Assembly (NCBI GenBank): GCA_016793305.1
Contig: JAEUHU010000569.1
Coordinates: 1-6,350 of the forward strand
DNA: 6,350 nt
Source: Planctomycetota bacterium
GTDB lineage: Bacteria; Planctomycetota; UBA1135; UBA2386
Direction: 5' to 3'
A model generated the notes under the pieces. The model made no database searches. It saw only the letters and a list, made by a program, of their open reading frames with translations, and had not been told where the DNA came from. The position numbers and the translations under genes are program-made. This document shows positions 1 to 6,350 of this stretch, one piece after another (positions within the stretch are counted from its first letter, which is position 1; each line of letters starts with the position of its first letter).

Positions 1-876
1 GCACTCGAGCTGCGTCGGACCGCCGCGAACGAGACGTACTCCGGCGGCACGACGCAGTGGACGGTCCACCTGTCGCACGCGCCCCACGAGCCGATCGAGG
101 CCTCGAACGCCTATGCCACCAATGTCGGCGTCGATGCGGTCCAGGTGTTCCAGGGCGAAGTGACGCTGCCGACCTCGCCGCCGGCGGTCGGCCCCACGGT
201 GGCGTGGACAACCGAGAACACCATCCGGATCGAGTTCACCACGCCGTTCGTGTACCTCGGTGGCACCCTGTGCGTCGACGTCGTCGGCGAGCCGATCCCC
301 GGCCAGAACGCGAACTGGTGGATGGCGGACGCCGCGTTCGAGCAGGTCGCCGGCACCACACTGGACCTCGGTGGCGGTTGCGGAAGCTATGGCGGCCCGC
401 AGCACCAATGGGCGAACATCGCCACCCGTTCGCTGCTGCCGGGCGGCTATGCCCGTTTCTTCGCCTTCGGCACGCCCTACACGATGGCGGTGATCGCCCT
501 CGGCCAGCGCAATCCGGTCCCGATGCCGCTGTCGGCCTTCGGCTATCCCTCCGCACCCGAGTGCCTGGTTCACCTGGCGACCTTCGACGCGGTCGCGTTC
601 CTGACCTTCGAGCCGGAAAGTGCGTCCGGCCTGCTGTCGCGCGGCGGCATCGCCGAAGCGCGCATGAAGCTGCCGAACAACCCGCTCGTGCTCGGGGCCG
701 GCATGACCACCCAGTGGCTCGAGTATCCGACGGCGGCGACCAGCAACGCGATCGAGTGGGCCGTGTCGACGGCGCCGTCGGCGCTCGACATGTCGCTGCT
801 CGAAGGCAGCCCCTTGGAGGCCACTGGCGAGCTGTCCGTGCACCTCGCCCACGTGATGCGATTCGAGTTCCAATAG
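1..876 (+). CDS. Secreted beta-rich surface protein, C-terminal part (5' truncated)
   Basis: The frame is open from the first base and ends at TAG 874-876, leaving 291 residues; the true start and any signal peptide lie outside the window. Residues 1-110 read like a jelly-roll-type domain: alternating hydrophobic strands (WTVHLSHAP near 20, VQVFQGEVTLP near 48, FVYLGGTLCVDVVG at 81-94). A glycine-rich turn with Cys127 follows, then a second beta-rich section from about 170 that includes Cys188 and the stretch LPNNPLVLGAGMTTQWLEYP. From general knowledge, large secreted planctomycete proteins often combine such a strand-rich domain with a C-terminal section of this style, but I cannot name a family or function. 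Codons are strongly GC-ending and in keeping with a real gene. Internal ATGs such as 145 are not proposed as starts because homologous-looking sequence continues upstream of them. Three cysteines (91, 127, 188) would suit disulfides in an exported protein. Being a real coding frame is near certain; the location is inferred. Confidence 0.85.
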   Translation, partial: ALELRRTAANETYSGGTTQWTVHLSHAPHEPIEASNAYATNVGVDAVQVFQGEVTLPTSPPAVGPTVAWTTENTIRIEFTTPFVYLGGTLCVDVVGEPIPGQNANWWMADAAFEQVAGTTLDLGGGCGSYGGPQHQWANIATRSLLPGGYARFFAFGTPYTMAVIALGQRNPVPMPLSAFGYPSAPECLVHLATFDAVAFLTFEPESASGLLSRGGIAEARMKLPNNPLVLGAGMTTQWLEYPTAATSNAIEWAVSTAPSALDMSLLEGSPLEATGELSVHLAHVMRFEFQ

Positions 877-944
877 CAGGGACGCGGGTACGACGGGCTG
901 GATCGCGACGGACGGACAAGGTGGCGTGCCGCAGGATTTTCGGC

Positions 945-959
945 CCGGGTTGCCCCCGG
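945..959 (+). terminator. Small GC hairpin after the first gene (weak terminator candidate)
   Basis: CCGGG at 945-949 can pair with CCCGG at 955-959 around a 5-nt loop, about 70 nt after the TAG stop of the upstream gene. There is no T-tract after it, and a 5-bp GC stem is easily found by chance in DNA of this composition. I list it only because it is one of two paired elements in this 135-bp spacer. Confidence 0.15.
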
Positions 960-979
960 TGCCCCACAAGCATGGTGGA

Positions 980-998
980 GGGCGCATTGGCCGCGCCC
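980..998 (+). promoter_or_regulatory. Leader hairpin and ribosome-binding site before the small exported protein gene
   Basis: GGGCGC at 980-985 pairs perfectly with GCGCCC at 993-998 around a 7-nt loop (ATTGGCC). It ends 4 nt before a GAGG at 1003-1006, which sits 5 nt upstream of ATG 1012 and is the likely ribosome-binding site. The stem could limit or time ribosome access, or simply terminate transcripts from the left. The pairing is seen in the sequence; any role is inference. Confidence 0.25.
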
Positions 999-1011
999 GA
1001 GCGAGGTCCCC

Positions 1012-1545
1012 ATGCCGACAGCTGCGTTCGTTCCCGTTCGCCATCGTCGCCTGCACCAGTGCCGGCTCGTCCCCCTGATCGCGTTCGGAGCCCTGGTGCC
1101 GATCGCCTGCAGCGATCAGGAGCCCCGCGAGAACGTCGTTCCGTGGGCGGAGGCGAGTGCTGGAGCGCAGAGGCGGTCGATCGCGCCTGACCATCCACAG
1201 CCGCGGGCCTCGGGCTGGCTCCTCGTCCAATTGCGCAGCTTCGCCGTGCTGCCGGCACCGGCTCACTGCGCCGACGGCTCGTCGGACGTCCTGGTCACGA
1301 CAATCACGTCGCTCGAGCCAAGTCCGTGGCGCGATCTGGCAACGCCAAGAGCAGTCACCATCGTCGTGCCCACCGCGCTGCCGCTGCACGGCATCGACCT
1401 CGTTCTGCAGACGTGCGAGGTGCAGGTCGATCTCGGCGGGGTTTCTCGGGTCGACGTGATGGTCGTGCGTGATCCCCACGGGTTCCCGCACGAGCGCGGC
1501 GGTCGGCTCGGCTCCAGCCTGCACGTCCTGCTGCCACAACCCTGA
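1012..1545 (+). CDS. Small exported protein of unknown function, possible lipoprotein
   Basis: The product is 177 residues. ATG 1012 is chosen because GAGG lies 5 nt upstream and because it gives a plausible export signal: a basic n-region (RHRRLHQCR, residues 10-18), a hydrophobic stretch (residues 19-32), then Cys33 in the context PIAC. Pro at -3 is unusual for a lipobox, so lipid attachment is only possible; ordinary secretion or a membrane anchor would also fit. The mature part has a low-complexity, Pro/Arg-containing linker to about residue 68. It then has a more ordered, strand-like section with runs such as VLVTTITSL, AVTIVVPTALPL and VDVMVVRDP, and two cysteines (86, 135) that could form a disulfide. 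I recognise no family. By hand count about 80% of third codon positions are G or C, visibly lower than in the neighbours, so the gene may be young, weakly constrained or acquired. It lies 135 bp after the preceding gene and converges on the kinase gene. A spurious frame cannot be fully excluded. Confidence 0.6.
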   Translation: MPTAAFVPVRHRRLHQCRLVPLIAFGALVPIACSDQEPRENVVPWAEASAGAQRRSIAPDHPQPRASGWLLVQLRSFAVLPAPAHCADGSSDVLVTTITSLEPSPWRDLATPRAVTIVVPTALPLHGIDLVLQTCEVQVDLGGVSRVDVMVVRDPHGFPHERGGRLGSSLHVLLPQP

Positions 1546-1551
1546 TCTTCG

Positions 1552-1613
1552 GCGCGGCGCGGCGAACGGATCGGGCGCGTGCATGGTCGCCCACGACGTT
1601 CTCCGCGCCGCGC
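1552..1613. terminator. Long palindrome between convergent genes, candidate bidirectional terminator
   Basis: Bases 1552-1562 (GCGCGGCGCGG) pair perfectly with 1603-1613. After one C-T mismatch (1563/1602), bases 1564-1568 (GAACG) pair with 1597-1601. That gives 16 pairs over a 17-position stem. The 28-nt interior holds a further 5-bp stem (1573-1577 with 1588-1592). The element sits almost centred between two convergent genes: 6 nt after the left stop codon and 5 nt after the kinase stop on the other strand. That placement fits a shared transcription terminator. Neither side has a T-tract, so it is not a canonical intrinsic terminator. It could instead be a Rho-independent variant, an mRNA 3'-end stabiliser, or a dispersed palindromic repeat. 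Confidence 0.55.
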
Positions 1614-1618
1614 ATCTC

Positions 1619-4600
1619 TCACCGCCGCCGCAGCGCGTCGAACTCCGCCCGCCCGGCCAGCTCGTCGAACTGCTCGTGCTGCACCGCACTCGCCGGCACC
1701 TGCTGGTGCTCGAGCGCCAGCGCCAGCCGCCGCACCACGAGCTGCGCCAGCCGTTCGCGCTCCGCGGCGTCCGCGAGCTTCGCCCGCGCCTGCATCAGCA
1801 AGCACGCCGCCAGGTAGTCGCCGCCGCCGCTGCCACCGTCGTCGCCGATCTGGCCGAGGAACGCTTCGACGACCGCGACCGCCGCCCCCGGCTGGTCGTG
1901 GGCCAGCGCACACTCGGCGCGCTGCGACGTCAGGTTGCGCCAGCGATCGGCCGACAGGTCGACGATCGTCTCCGCGAGCGCGAACGCTTCCTCGAGCCAG
2001 CGCGACTGCTCGTCGATCTCGCCGAGCTTGCCGAGCTGGTCGCCGAGGGCGAGGCGCAGGTCGAAGTCGCGCAACCGCGAGCGGAAGTGCGAGAACCCGA
2101 TCCCCTGGCTCGGCCGCTGTTTCGCCGCCGCGGCGTCGCCGCGCGCCGTGACGATCGCGCGCAGGGCCGCGACGAGCTGGTCGCGCCAGACGCCGTGTTC
2201 GGCGTGTCCGGTCAGCTGGTCGAGCACGTTGCCGAGCAGCAGGCAACCCTGTTCGCGGCAGTCGTTGCCGAGGTCGCGGCGTTCGATCATCTGCAGCAGG
2301 TGTCGGGCGGCGGCCTCGTGCTCGCCGCTGTTCTGCAGCGCGATGGCGATGCGGCCGGCCAGCGTCGGCGCCAGATCGCGCAGGGCCGAGTTCCGGGCGT
2401 CGCGTTCGAGCCCCGCCTCGAGGGCGGCGAACCCGGCCCGACCGTCGACGACTCCCTGCTCCGGGTCGCCGGAGAGCACGTGCGCCTGGAGCAGCCCGCT
2501 GCCGGCCATCGCCAGCTGGTAGTGCACTTCCGGCTCGTGGCTGGCGGTGGCGAGCATGGCGAGTGCTGCGTCGCGCAGCTGTTGGTAGCCGGTGATCGCG
2601 TCGGCGAAGCGACCGTCCTGGATCGCCAGCTGACCGAGGGCCGCGTGCACGCCCCCGAACGTGGTCAGCACGTCGACGTCGTCACCGTGCTGCTGCAGCA
2701 ACGGCTCGGCGATCTGCCGCGCCAGCGCGAGATCCGCTTCGGCAGCGGCGCGCTCGGCCGGGACCCCGCCACCCCGCTGCCATCGCATCAGCTCGATCCG
2801 GGCCTTGCCGAGCACCGTGCGGGCGCACTGCATCGCGTAACGATGGTTCTGCTTCGCCTTGCCCATCAGCTCGATCCGGAGGCTCGCCGAGCGGGTGAAC
2901 GCGTCGAGCGCGGCGTCGAGGTCGGCCTCCTCTTCGGCGAGCTGGCCGAGATGGTGGAGGCCGCCGGCGAGTCGCTCGACGTGCGCCAGCACGTCCGGGT
3001 GCTCGTCGACCAGCTGCTGGTGGATCGCGACAGCTCGTCGTCGGTTCACCTTCGCCTGCTCGCGTTGGCCGAGCCGGGTCTGCACGCGGGCCAGCTCGTC
3101 GTGCACCTGGGCTTCGAGCTCCCGACCACGCACGCTCGCGTCGACCGGCAACGCCGCGAGGGACGCCGCGGCCGTGGCCAGCTGCTCGGCGGCCTCCTTC
3201 ACGCGATTGCGGCGGGTCGCGGCCGCGGCGAGGGCCAGACGGCAGCGGGCTCGATCCCGTTCCATGGTCGGCGTCATCGCCTCGATCCGGGCGAACGCGG
3301 CCAGCGCGCGCTCGAGCAGCACGATCGCCTCGTCGGCTTCGGGCGTCTCGTTGCCCAGGTTCGTGCACAGCCGCGCTTCCTGCAGGTCGTAGTCGGCCTT
3401 GCTGGTCTCGGCCTGCAGCCTGGTGAGCATCGCCAACGCACGCGTGAATTCGTGGCGGGCCTCGACGCCGCGGCTCAGCATCGCGTGCAGGATGCCGAGC
3501 CGGTTGTGGGCGACCATCGCCAGCTCGACGCGGCGTGGCTCGTCCGGCTGGAGCTGCAGCAGTTCGTCCGCCTCGCGCGCAGCCGCGACCAGCGACACCA
3601 GGGCATCGTCGGTCTGGCCGAGCTGCATGCGCAGCGTGCCGAGCCGTCCGTTCGCCTCGACGAGATCGGCGCGCAGGGCCGGGTCCTCGGCCTGCCGACC
3701 GTGCAGCGCCGAGTAGAACGCCACGGCGTCGTCGAGCATGCGGCGCCGCACCGAGTCGGCCTGGGGCACATCGCCGAGTTCGTCGACCGCGACGTCGACC
3801 AGGTTGCCGACGGCATCGCGCGCGAACCCGTAGAACGCGCGCACGTCGTCGAGTGCTTCCCGCTCGCGCTGTTGGGCCGACAGCACGTCCCGCAGGGCCT
3901 GCTGGGTGCGTTCTTCGGCCGACCTGGCCGCGACCAGAGCTTCGGCGGTCTTGCGCTCTGCGAGCCTGGCCTCCGACGTCGCGTCCAGGCTGACCAGCAG
4001 CGCCACGACCAGGGACGCCAGCACCGTGCAGCCGGCGGCGACGGCCACGCGGTGGCGGCGCACGAACTTGCGCAGCCGGTAGGTGTGGCCCGGCGGAGCG
4101 GCGAGCACCGGTTCGTTGGCGAGCCAGCGCTCGAGGTCCTCGGCCAGAGCCAGCGCCGACGGGTACCGGTCCTCGCGGCGCTTGGCGAGCGCCTTCAAGG
4201 TGATCCAGTCGAGCTCGCCGGCGACCGCGCGTTGCACGACGGTGCGCTCGCCGCCGCGCGCCGAGACCGCGGCACCGCCGACCTGCGACAGGCGCTTGCT
4301 CGGTTGGGTGGGCAGTTCGTCCTGCAGGATGCGAGCGAGCTCGTCGCGGCCGGCGCCGCGCAGCCGGCGGCTGTCGAACGGCAGTTCGCCGCACAGCTGT
4401 TCGTAGAGCGTGACGCCGAGCGAGTAGACGTCGGTGCGGGTGTCGACGTCGACTCCACCGGAGACCATCTGCTCCGGGCTCATGTACTCGGGCGTGCCGA
4501 GCACCTGGTCGGCGCGTGTCTGCAGGCTGATCGGTTCCGCCGCCGTGCCGTCGTCGGTCGTGGTCGCCTTGGCGATGCCGAAGTCGATGACCTTCGGGAC

Positions 4601-5260
4601 GATCGTGCCCTCGTGCGTGCTGACCAGGATGTTCGACGGCTTCAGGTCGCGGTGGATGAGACCCCGGTCGTGTGCGTGCTGCACGGCGCGACACACGGTG
4701 GCGAGCAGGCGCACCCGTTCGGCGGGTGGCAGCTGCCGCTGGTCGCAGAACGACGTCAGCGAGCGGCCGGACACGTACTCCATCACGAAGTACGGGCGCC
4801 CTTCGTCGGTGATGCCGGCGTCGAACACCTGGGCGATGTGCGGGTGGTTCATGCGCGCCAGCGCCCGGCGCTCGCCGCGGAAGCGCGCCACCACCTCGCG
4901 GGTGTCCATGCCGAGCTTGACGACCTTGAGCGCCACCTGCCTTCGGATCGGCTCGGCCTGTTCGGCCAGGTAGACACTGCCCATGCCGCCGCTGCCGAGT
5001 TCGCGCAGGATGCGATACGGACCGATGCTCGCCGGCAACGATTCGCTGTCGGGGATCAGGCCGCGCGAGGCGAGCTGGGCGAGGCGCCGCTGGACCCGTG
5101 TCAGCAGATCGGGGCGTTCGGCGCAGACTCTCGTCGCAGGGTCCGTCTCGCCGCGTTCGAGGGCTTCGATGCACGCGGCGACCAGGGCCTGCACCGCGTC
5201 CTTGTCGGTCCGGCCGCCGCTGTCGGCTGGGGTTCGGCGATCGTCGGGTGGTTCCTGCAT
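1619..5260 (-). CDS. Receptor-like Ser/Thr protein kinase, PknB type, with TPR-like extracytoplasmic region
   Basis: This 1213-residue protein should phosphorylate Ser/Thr of target proteins using ATP. Numbering is from ATG 5260; a TTG two codons upstream (5266) is possible, and neither start has a clear ribosome-binding site. Residues about 18-68 form a small helical N-terminal region. The kinase domain spans roughly 81-380 with all key parts visible: glycine loop GSGGMGSV (89-96), VALK lysine 112, helix-C Glu about 130, HRDLKPSN (Asp205), DFG Asp226, GTPEYMSPE at the activation-loop end, TDVYSLG (Asp277) and the late Arg in REDRYPS. It is therefore predicted active. The sequence LERWLANEPV, common in planctomycete kinases, leads to a basic stretch (RKFVRRHR) and one membrane segment at about 405-425. 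A charged, Ala/Glu/Arg-rich probable coiled coil follows (about 428-475). About 700 residues of paired helices come next, with TPR-like units near 533-575, 579-615, 715-756, 760-798, 863-903 and 1067-1101. A GDDGGSGGGD linker lies near 1139. The basic cytoplasmic flank suggests the kinase is inside and the TPR-like part outside. It stands alone, with no phosphatase or sigma-factor gene beside it in the window. Confidence 0.95.
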   Translation of the reverse strand: MQEPPDDRRTPADSGGRTDKDAVQALVAACIEALERGETDPATRVCAERPDLLTRVQRRLAQLASRGLIPDSESLPASIGPYRILRELGSGGMGSVYLAEQAEPIRRQVALKVVKLGMDTREVVARFRGERRALARMNHPHIAQVFDAGITDEGRPYFVMEYVSGRSLTSFCDQRQLPPAERVRLLATVCRAVQHAHDRGLIHRDLKPSNILVSTHEGTIVPKVIDFGIAKATTTDDGTAAEPISLQTRADQVLGTPEYMSPEQMVSGGVDVDTRTDVYSLGVTLYEQLCGELPFDSRRLRGAGRDELARILQDELPTQPSKRLSQVGGAAVSARGGERTVVQRAVAGELDWITLKALAKRREDRYPSALALAEDLERWLANEPVLAAPPGHTYRLRKFVRRHRVAVAAGCTVLASLVVALLVSLDATSEARLAERKTAEALVAARSAEERTQQALRDVLSAQQREREALDDVRAFYGFARDAVGNLVDVAVDELGDVPQADSVRRRMLDDAVAFYSALHGRQAEDPALRADLVEANGRLGTLRMQLGQTDDALVSLVAAAREADELLQLQPDEPRRVELAMVAHNRLGILHAMLSRGVEARHEFTRALAMLTRLQAETSKADYDLQEARLCTNLGNETPEADEAIVLLERALAAFARIEAMTPTMERDRARCRLALAAAATRRNRVKEAAEQLATAAASLAALPVDASVRGRELEAQVHDELARVQTRLGQREQAKVNRRRAVAIHQQLVDEHPDVLAHVERLAGGLHHLGQLAEEEADLDAALDAFTRSASLRIELMGKAKQNHRYAMQCARTVLGKARIELMRWQRGGGVPAERAAAEADLALARQIAEPLLQQHGDDVDVLTTFGGVHAALGQLAIQDGRFADAITGYQQLRDAALAMLATASHEPEVHYQLAMAGSGLLQAHVLSGDPEQGVVDGRAGFAALEAGLERDARNSALRDLAPTLAGRIAIALQNSGEHEAAARHLLQMIERRDLGNDCREQGCLLLGNVLDQLTGHAEHGVWRDQLVAALRAIVTARGDAAAAKQRPSQGIGFSHFRSRLRDFDLRLALGDQLGKLGEIDEQSRWLEEAFALAETIVDLSADRWRNLTSQRAECALAHDQPGAAVAVVEAFLGQIGDDGGSGGGDYLAACLLMQARAKLADAAERERLAQLVVRRLALALEHQQVPASAVQHEQFDELAGRAEFDALRRR

Positions 5261-5303
5261 GGGCAAAGGCGAGGCGAGCGACGTGACCGGAGGTCTCGTT
5301 CGC

Positions 5304-5321
5304 GGAATCCGGCCGGGTTCC
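5304..5321. promoter_or_regulatory. 18-bp imperfect palindrome, candidate operator
   Basis: GGAATCCGGCCGGGTTCC has dyad symmetry at 8 of 9 positions; the exception is the T5308/G5317 pair. It lies 43 bp upstream of the kinase ATG and about 145 bp upstream of the divergent gene. A further GGAATC at 5329-5334 repeats the left half-site 25 bp away. This is what a binding site for a dimeric regulator would look like, but no regulator is visible in the window. Symmetry is seen; function is inferred. Confidence 0.35.
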
Positions 5322-5367
5322 TCGAGCGGGAATCATGCCGGTTTCGCCGGCGAGCGCGAACGGGCGC

Positions 5368-5380
5368 CGACGCAGCGTCG
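5368..5380. promoter_or_regulatory. 13-bp perfect palindrome, candidate protein-binding site
   Basis: CGACGCAGCGTCG has two perfect 6-bp arms around a single central A. It lies about 85 bp upstream of the secreted-protein start and about 108 bp from the kinase start. The 1-nt centre is too tight for an RNA hairpin, so a DNA-binding site is the more sensible reading, if it has a role at all. Confidence 0.25.
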
Positions 5381-5410
5381 CTCGACCGGCACCGACGCGA
5401 ACGCGCCGAG

Positions 5411-5426
5411 CCCGCGATGCCGCGGG
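5411..5426 (+). promoter_or_regulatory. Leader hairpin upstream of the secreted-protein gene
   Basis: CCCGCG 5411-5416 pairs perfectly with CGCGGG 5421-5426 around the 4-nt loop ATGC. The stem ends 39 nt before ATG 5466, so it may lie in the 5' untranslated leader, where it could affect mRNA stability. Downstream, GAGA at 5454-5457 is the best, though weak, ribosome-binding candidate for that gene. Short GC stems arise often by chance in such DNA. Confidence 0.3.
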
Positions 5427-5465
5427 ACACCCACCGAACACACCTTCCTCAGCGAGATCGAAACC

Positions 5466-6350
5466 ATGTTCCCCACCAAGCTCTCTTCGTTCCTGTGCGC
5501 CGCCGCCACCACCCTGACGCTCGGCTCGGCCGTCGTCGCCCAGGGCACCTGGTCGACCACCGTGGTCAGCAGCGGCGTGCTGTCGAGCGGCTACCTCACC
5601 CCGACCCCGCCCGTGCTGCCGCCGGTCGAGTACCGCAGCAACTCGTACAGCAAGTCGATCGGCAACACCTGGCTCGGCGGCAGCGTCTACGCCTACGCCG
5701 GCATGGTCCGCCAGAAGAACGGCGGCTACGAGCTCGGCCAGGCGAGCGCCGAGTTCCGCGGCACGGCGAGCGTGCTGAAGCAGAGCAAGGAGGTCGTCGA
5801 GATCGTCGGCTACGCGATGAACGTGATGAACAACGGCGTGCAGACGCGCTCCGGCCAGTTCCGTGTCGAGATGCTCGGCTACTCGATCCTGAACAGCTCG
5901 TTCAGCAACTCGAGCACCTTCGCCGCGTCCAACCACACCTACAACCTGTTCCCGAGCGACGTCTCGGTGTCGGTGCCGGTCGGTCCGGTCAGCGTCACGA
6001 TCGGCGGCAACGCCGGCTGCGGCTTCGGCCGGTCGGCCAACTGGCTGCTGCCCGCGGCCACCGCGAAGGTCGGCATCAACGCCCAGGCCAACGCCTACGC
6101 GTTCGTCAACGCCTCGGTCAGCTTCGGCATCCCCGGCTTCAACGTCGGCGTCGGCCTGGAGGGCAAGGTGCTCGAGCAGTCGTTGAACGTCAACCTCTCG
6201 GCCAGCGGCCTGTGGGGCCTGTCGGGTGGTGCGACCTACTCGCTGAAGGCCATCACGCTCAGCCTCTACGCCTGGGCGACCGCGATCTGGACCTGGGACA
6301 CCACGCTCTGCAGCTGGTCGGCCGGCCAGATCCTGCTGACGCTGATCTGA
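5466..6350 (+). CDS. Secreted beta-rich protein of unknown function with Trp-rich C-terminus
   Basis: The gene is complete and encodes 294 residues. The frame is open far upstream, but ATG 5466 is chosen because it begins a textbook signal peptide: MFPTK, a hydrophobic core at about residues 8-23, and a probable cleavage site after VVA at residue 26. A weak GAGA lies 8 nt upstream. The mature protein (about 268 residues) should leave the cytoplasm. It has a Pro-rich patch (TPTPPVLPP, 45-53), then almost continuous alternating polar/hydrophobic strands with Gly turns, rich in Ser, Asn, Ala and Val (for example VSVSVPVGPVSVTIGG at 166-181, FNVGVGLEG at 225-233, LNVNLSASGLWG at 240-251). The end carries a Trp cluster at 270, 275, 277 and 284. 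The only mature cysteines, 185 and 282, could form a disulfide. A beta-barrel, beta-sandwich or surface-assembly protein would fit; I recognise no catalytic motif or named family. It is divergent from the kinase gene with 205 bp between starts. Third codon positions are almost all G or C, as expected for a native, well-adapted gene. Confidence 0.85.
   Translation: MFPTKLSSFLCAAATTLTLGSAVVAQGTWSTTVVSSGVLSSGYLTPTPPVLPPVEYRSNSYSKSIGNTWLGGSVYAYAGMVRQKNGGYELGQASAEFRGTASVLKQSKEVVEIVGYAMNVMNNGVQTRSGQFRVEMLGYSILNSSFSNSSTFAASNHTYNLFPSDVSVSVPVGPVSVTIGGNAGCGFGRSANWLLPAATAKVGINAQANAYAFVNASVSFGIPGFNVGVGLEGKVLEQSLNVNLSASGLWGLSGGATYSLKAITLSLYAWATAIWTWDTTLCSWSAGQILLTLI

Larger units (their letters stand above)
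5261..5465. promoter_or_regulatory. Divergent intergenic control region
   Basis: This 205-bp gap separates the start of the kinase gene (leftward) from the start of the secreted-protein gene (rightward), so promoters for both should lie here. I find no convincing -35/-10 pair for a housekeeping sigma factor on either strand, which is common in DNA this GC-rich. The region is rich in dyad symmetry; the clearest cases are listed separately. One more is a 5-bp stem, GCCGG 5337-5341 with CCGGC 5347-5351 around TTTCG. Confidence 0.6.

Noticed and set aside
57..1190. A long plus-strand open frame covering the first gene and the start of the second
   Set aside because: The product is Arg/Pro-rich low-complexity sequence in a shifted frame; the frame ending at 876 has convincing strand-rich protein sequence and codon bias.
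236..1258. A long minus-strand open frame antisense to the first two genes
   Set aside because: Its Arg/Ala-rich translation lacks domains and it spans gene ends and a spacer without regard to them, typical of a GC-driven shadow.
1935..2522. Plus-strand open frames inside the kinase gene (also near 1579-2151, 2859-3392, 3535-3993, 4434-4973)
   Set aside because: All are antisense to a well-supported gene, give Ser/Arg/Ala-rich translations, and lack export signals, motifs or ribosome-binding sites.
4983..5465. Upstream extension of the secreted-protein gene, including an in-frame ATG at 5259
   Set aside because: The added sequence overlaps the kinase N-terminal coding region and the divergent spacer, and would bury the clear signal peptide that starts at ATG 5466.
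2682..5936. A 1084-codon open frame on the minus strand overlapping the kinase gene and the divergent gene
   Set aside because: Its translation is Arg/Ala/Gly-rich with no recognisable domain. It runs out of frame with a kinase gene whose catalytic motifs are all intact. It is a by-product of high GC.
1..6350. CRISPR arrays, insertion sequences, tRNA or rRNA genes, defence or toxin-antitoxin modules
   Set aside because: I looked for spaced direct repeats, transposase-like motifs, RNA-gene signatures and small paired genes and saw none.

Overview
This is a very GC-rich window. Coding thirds are mostly G or C, so long spurious open frames run antisense and out of frame to the real genes. The gene content points to a member of the Planctomycetota. 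It has a large PknB-type Ser/Thr kinase with a membrane segment and a long TPR-like extracytoplasmic region. It also has secreted or cell-surface proteins of styles common in that phylum. The assignment rests on protein architecture only; there is no rRNA or other marker here.

Layout on the + strand coordinates: (1) 1-876 is the 3' part of a secreted, beta-rich protein gene (+), cut by the window edge. (2) 877-1011 is a spacer with two small GC-rich hairpins, leading into (3) 1012-1545, a small exported protein or putative lipoprotein of unknown function (+). (4) 1546-1618 is a convergent spacer filled almost entirely by a 62-nt imperfect palindrome, a candidate two-way terminator. (5) 1619-5260 is the receptor-like Ser/Thr kinase (-), which takes up more than half of the window. 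(6) 5261-5465 is a divergent intergenic region with several dyad-symmetric sequences. (7) 5466-6350 is a complete secreted protein of unknown function (+), with a clear signal peptide and a Trp-rich C-terminus; its stop codon is the last base of the window.

How the genes may work together: the kinase has a cytoplasmic catalytic half and an extracytoplasmic TPR-like half, so it is built to couple an envelope signal or partner to phosphorylation inside the cell. It is transcribed divergently from the secreted-protein gene and shares a 205-bp control region with it, so co-regulation is possible but unproven. The two genes on the left converge on the kinase and need not be related to it. I see no CRISPR array, insertion sequence, integrase, tRNA, rRNA or recognisable defence system. 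I do not claim a new multi-gene system. The points most worth a second look are the long intergenic hairpin, the dyad sites between the divergent genes, and the two exported proteins of unknown family.
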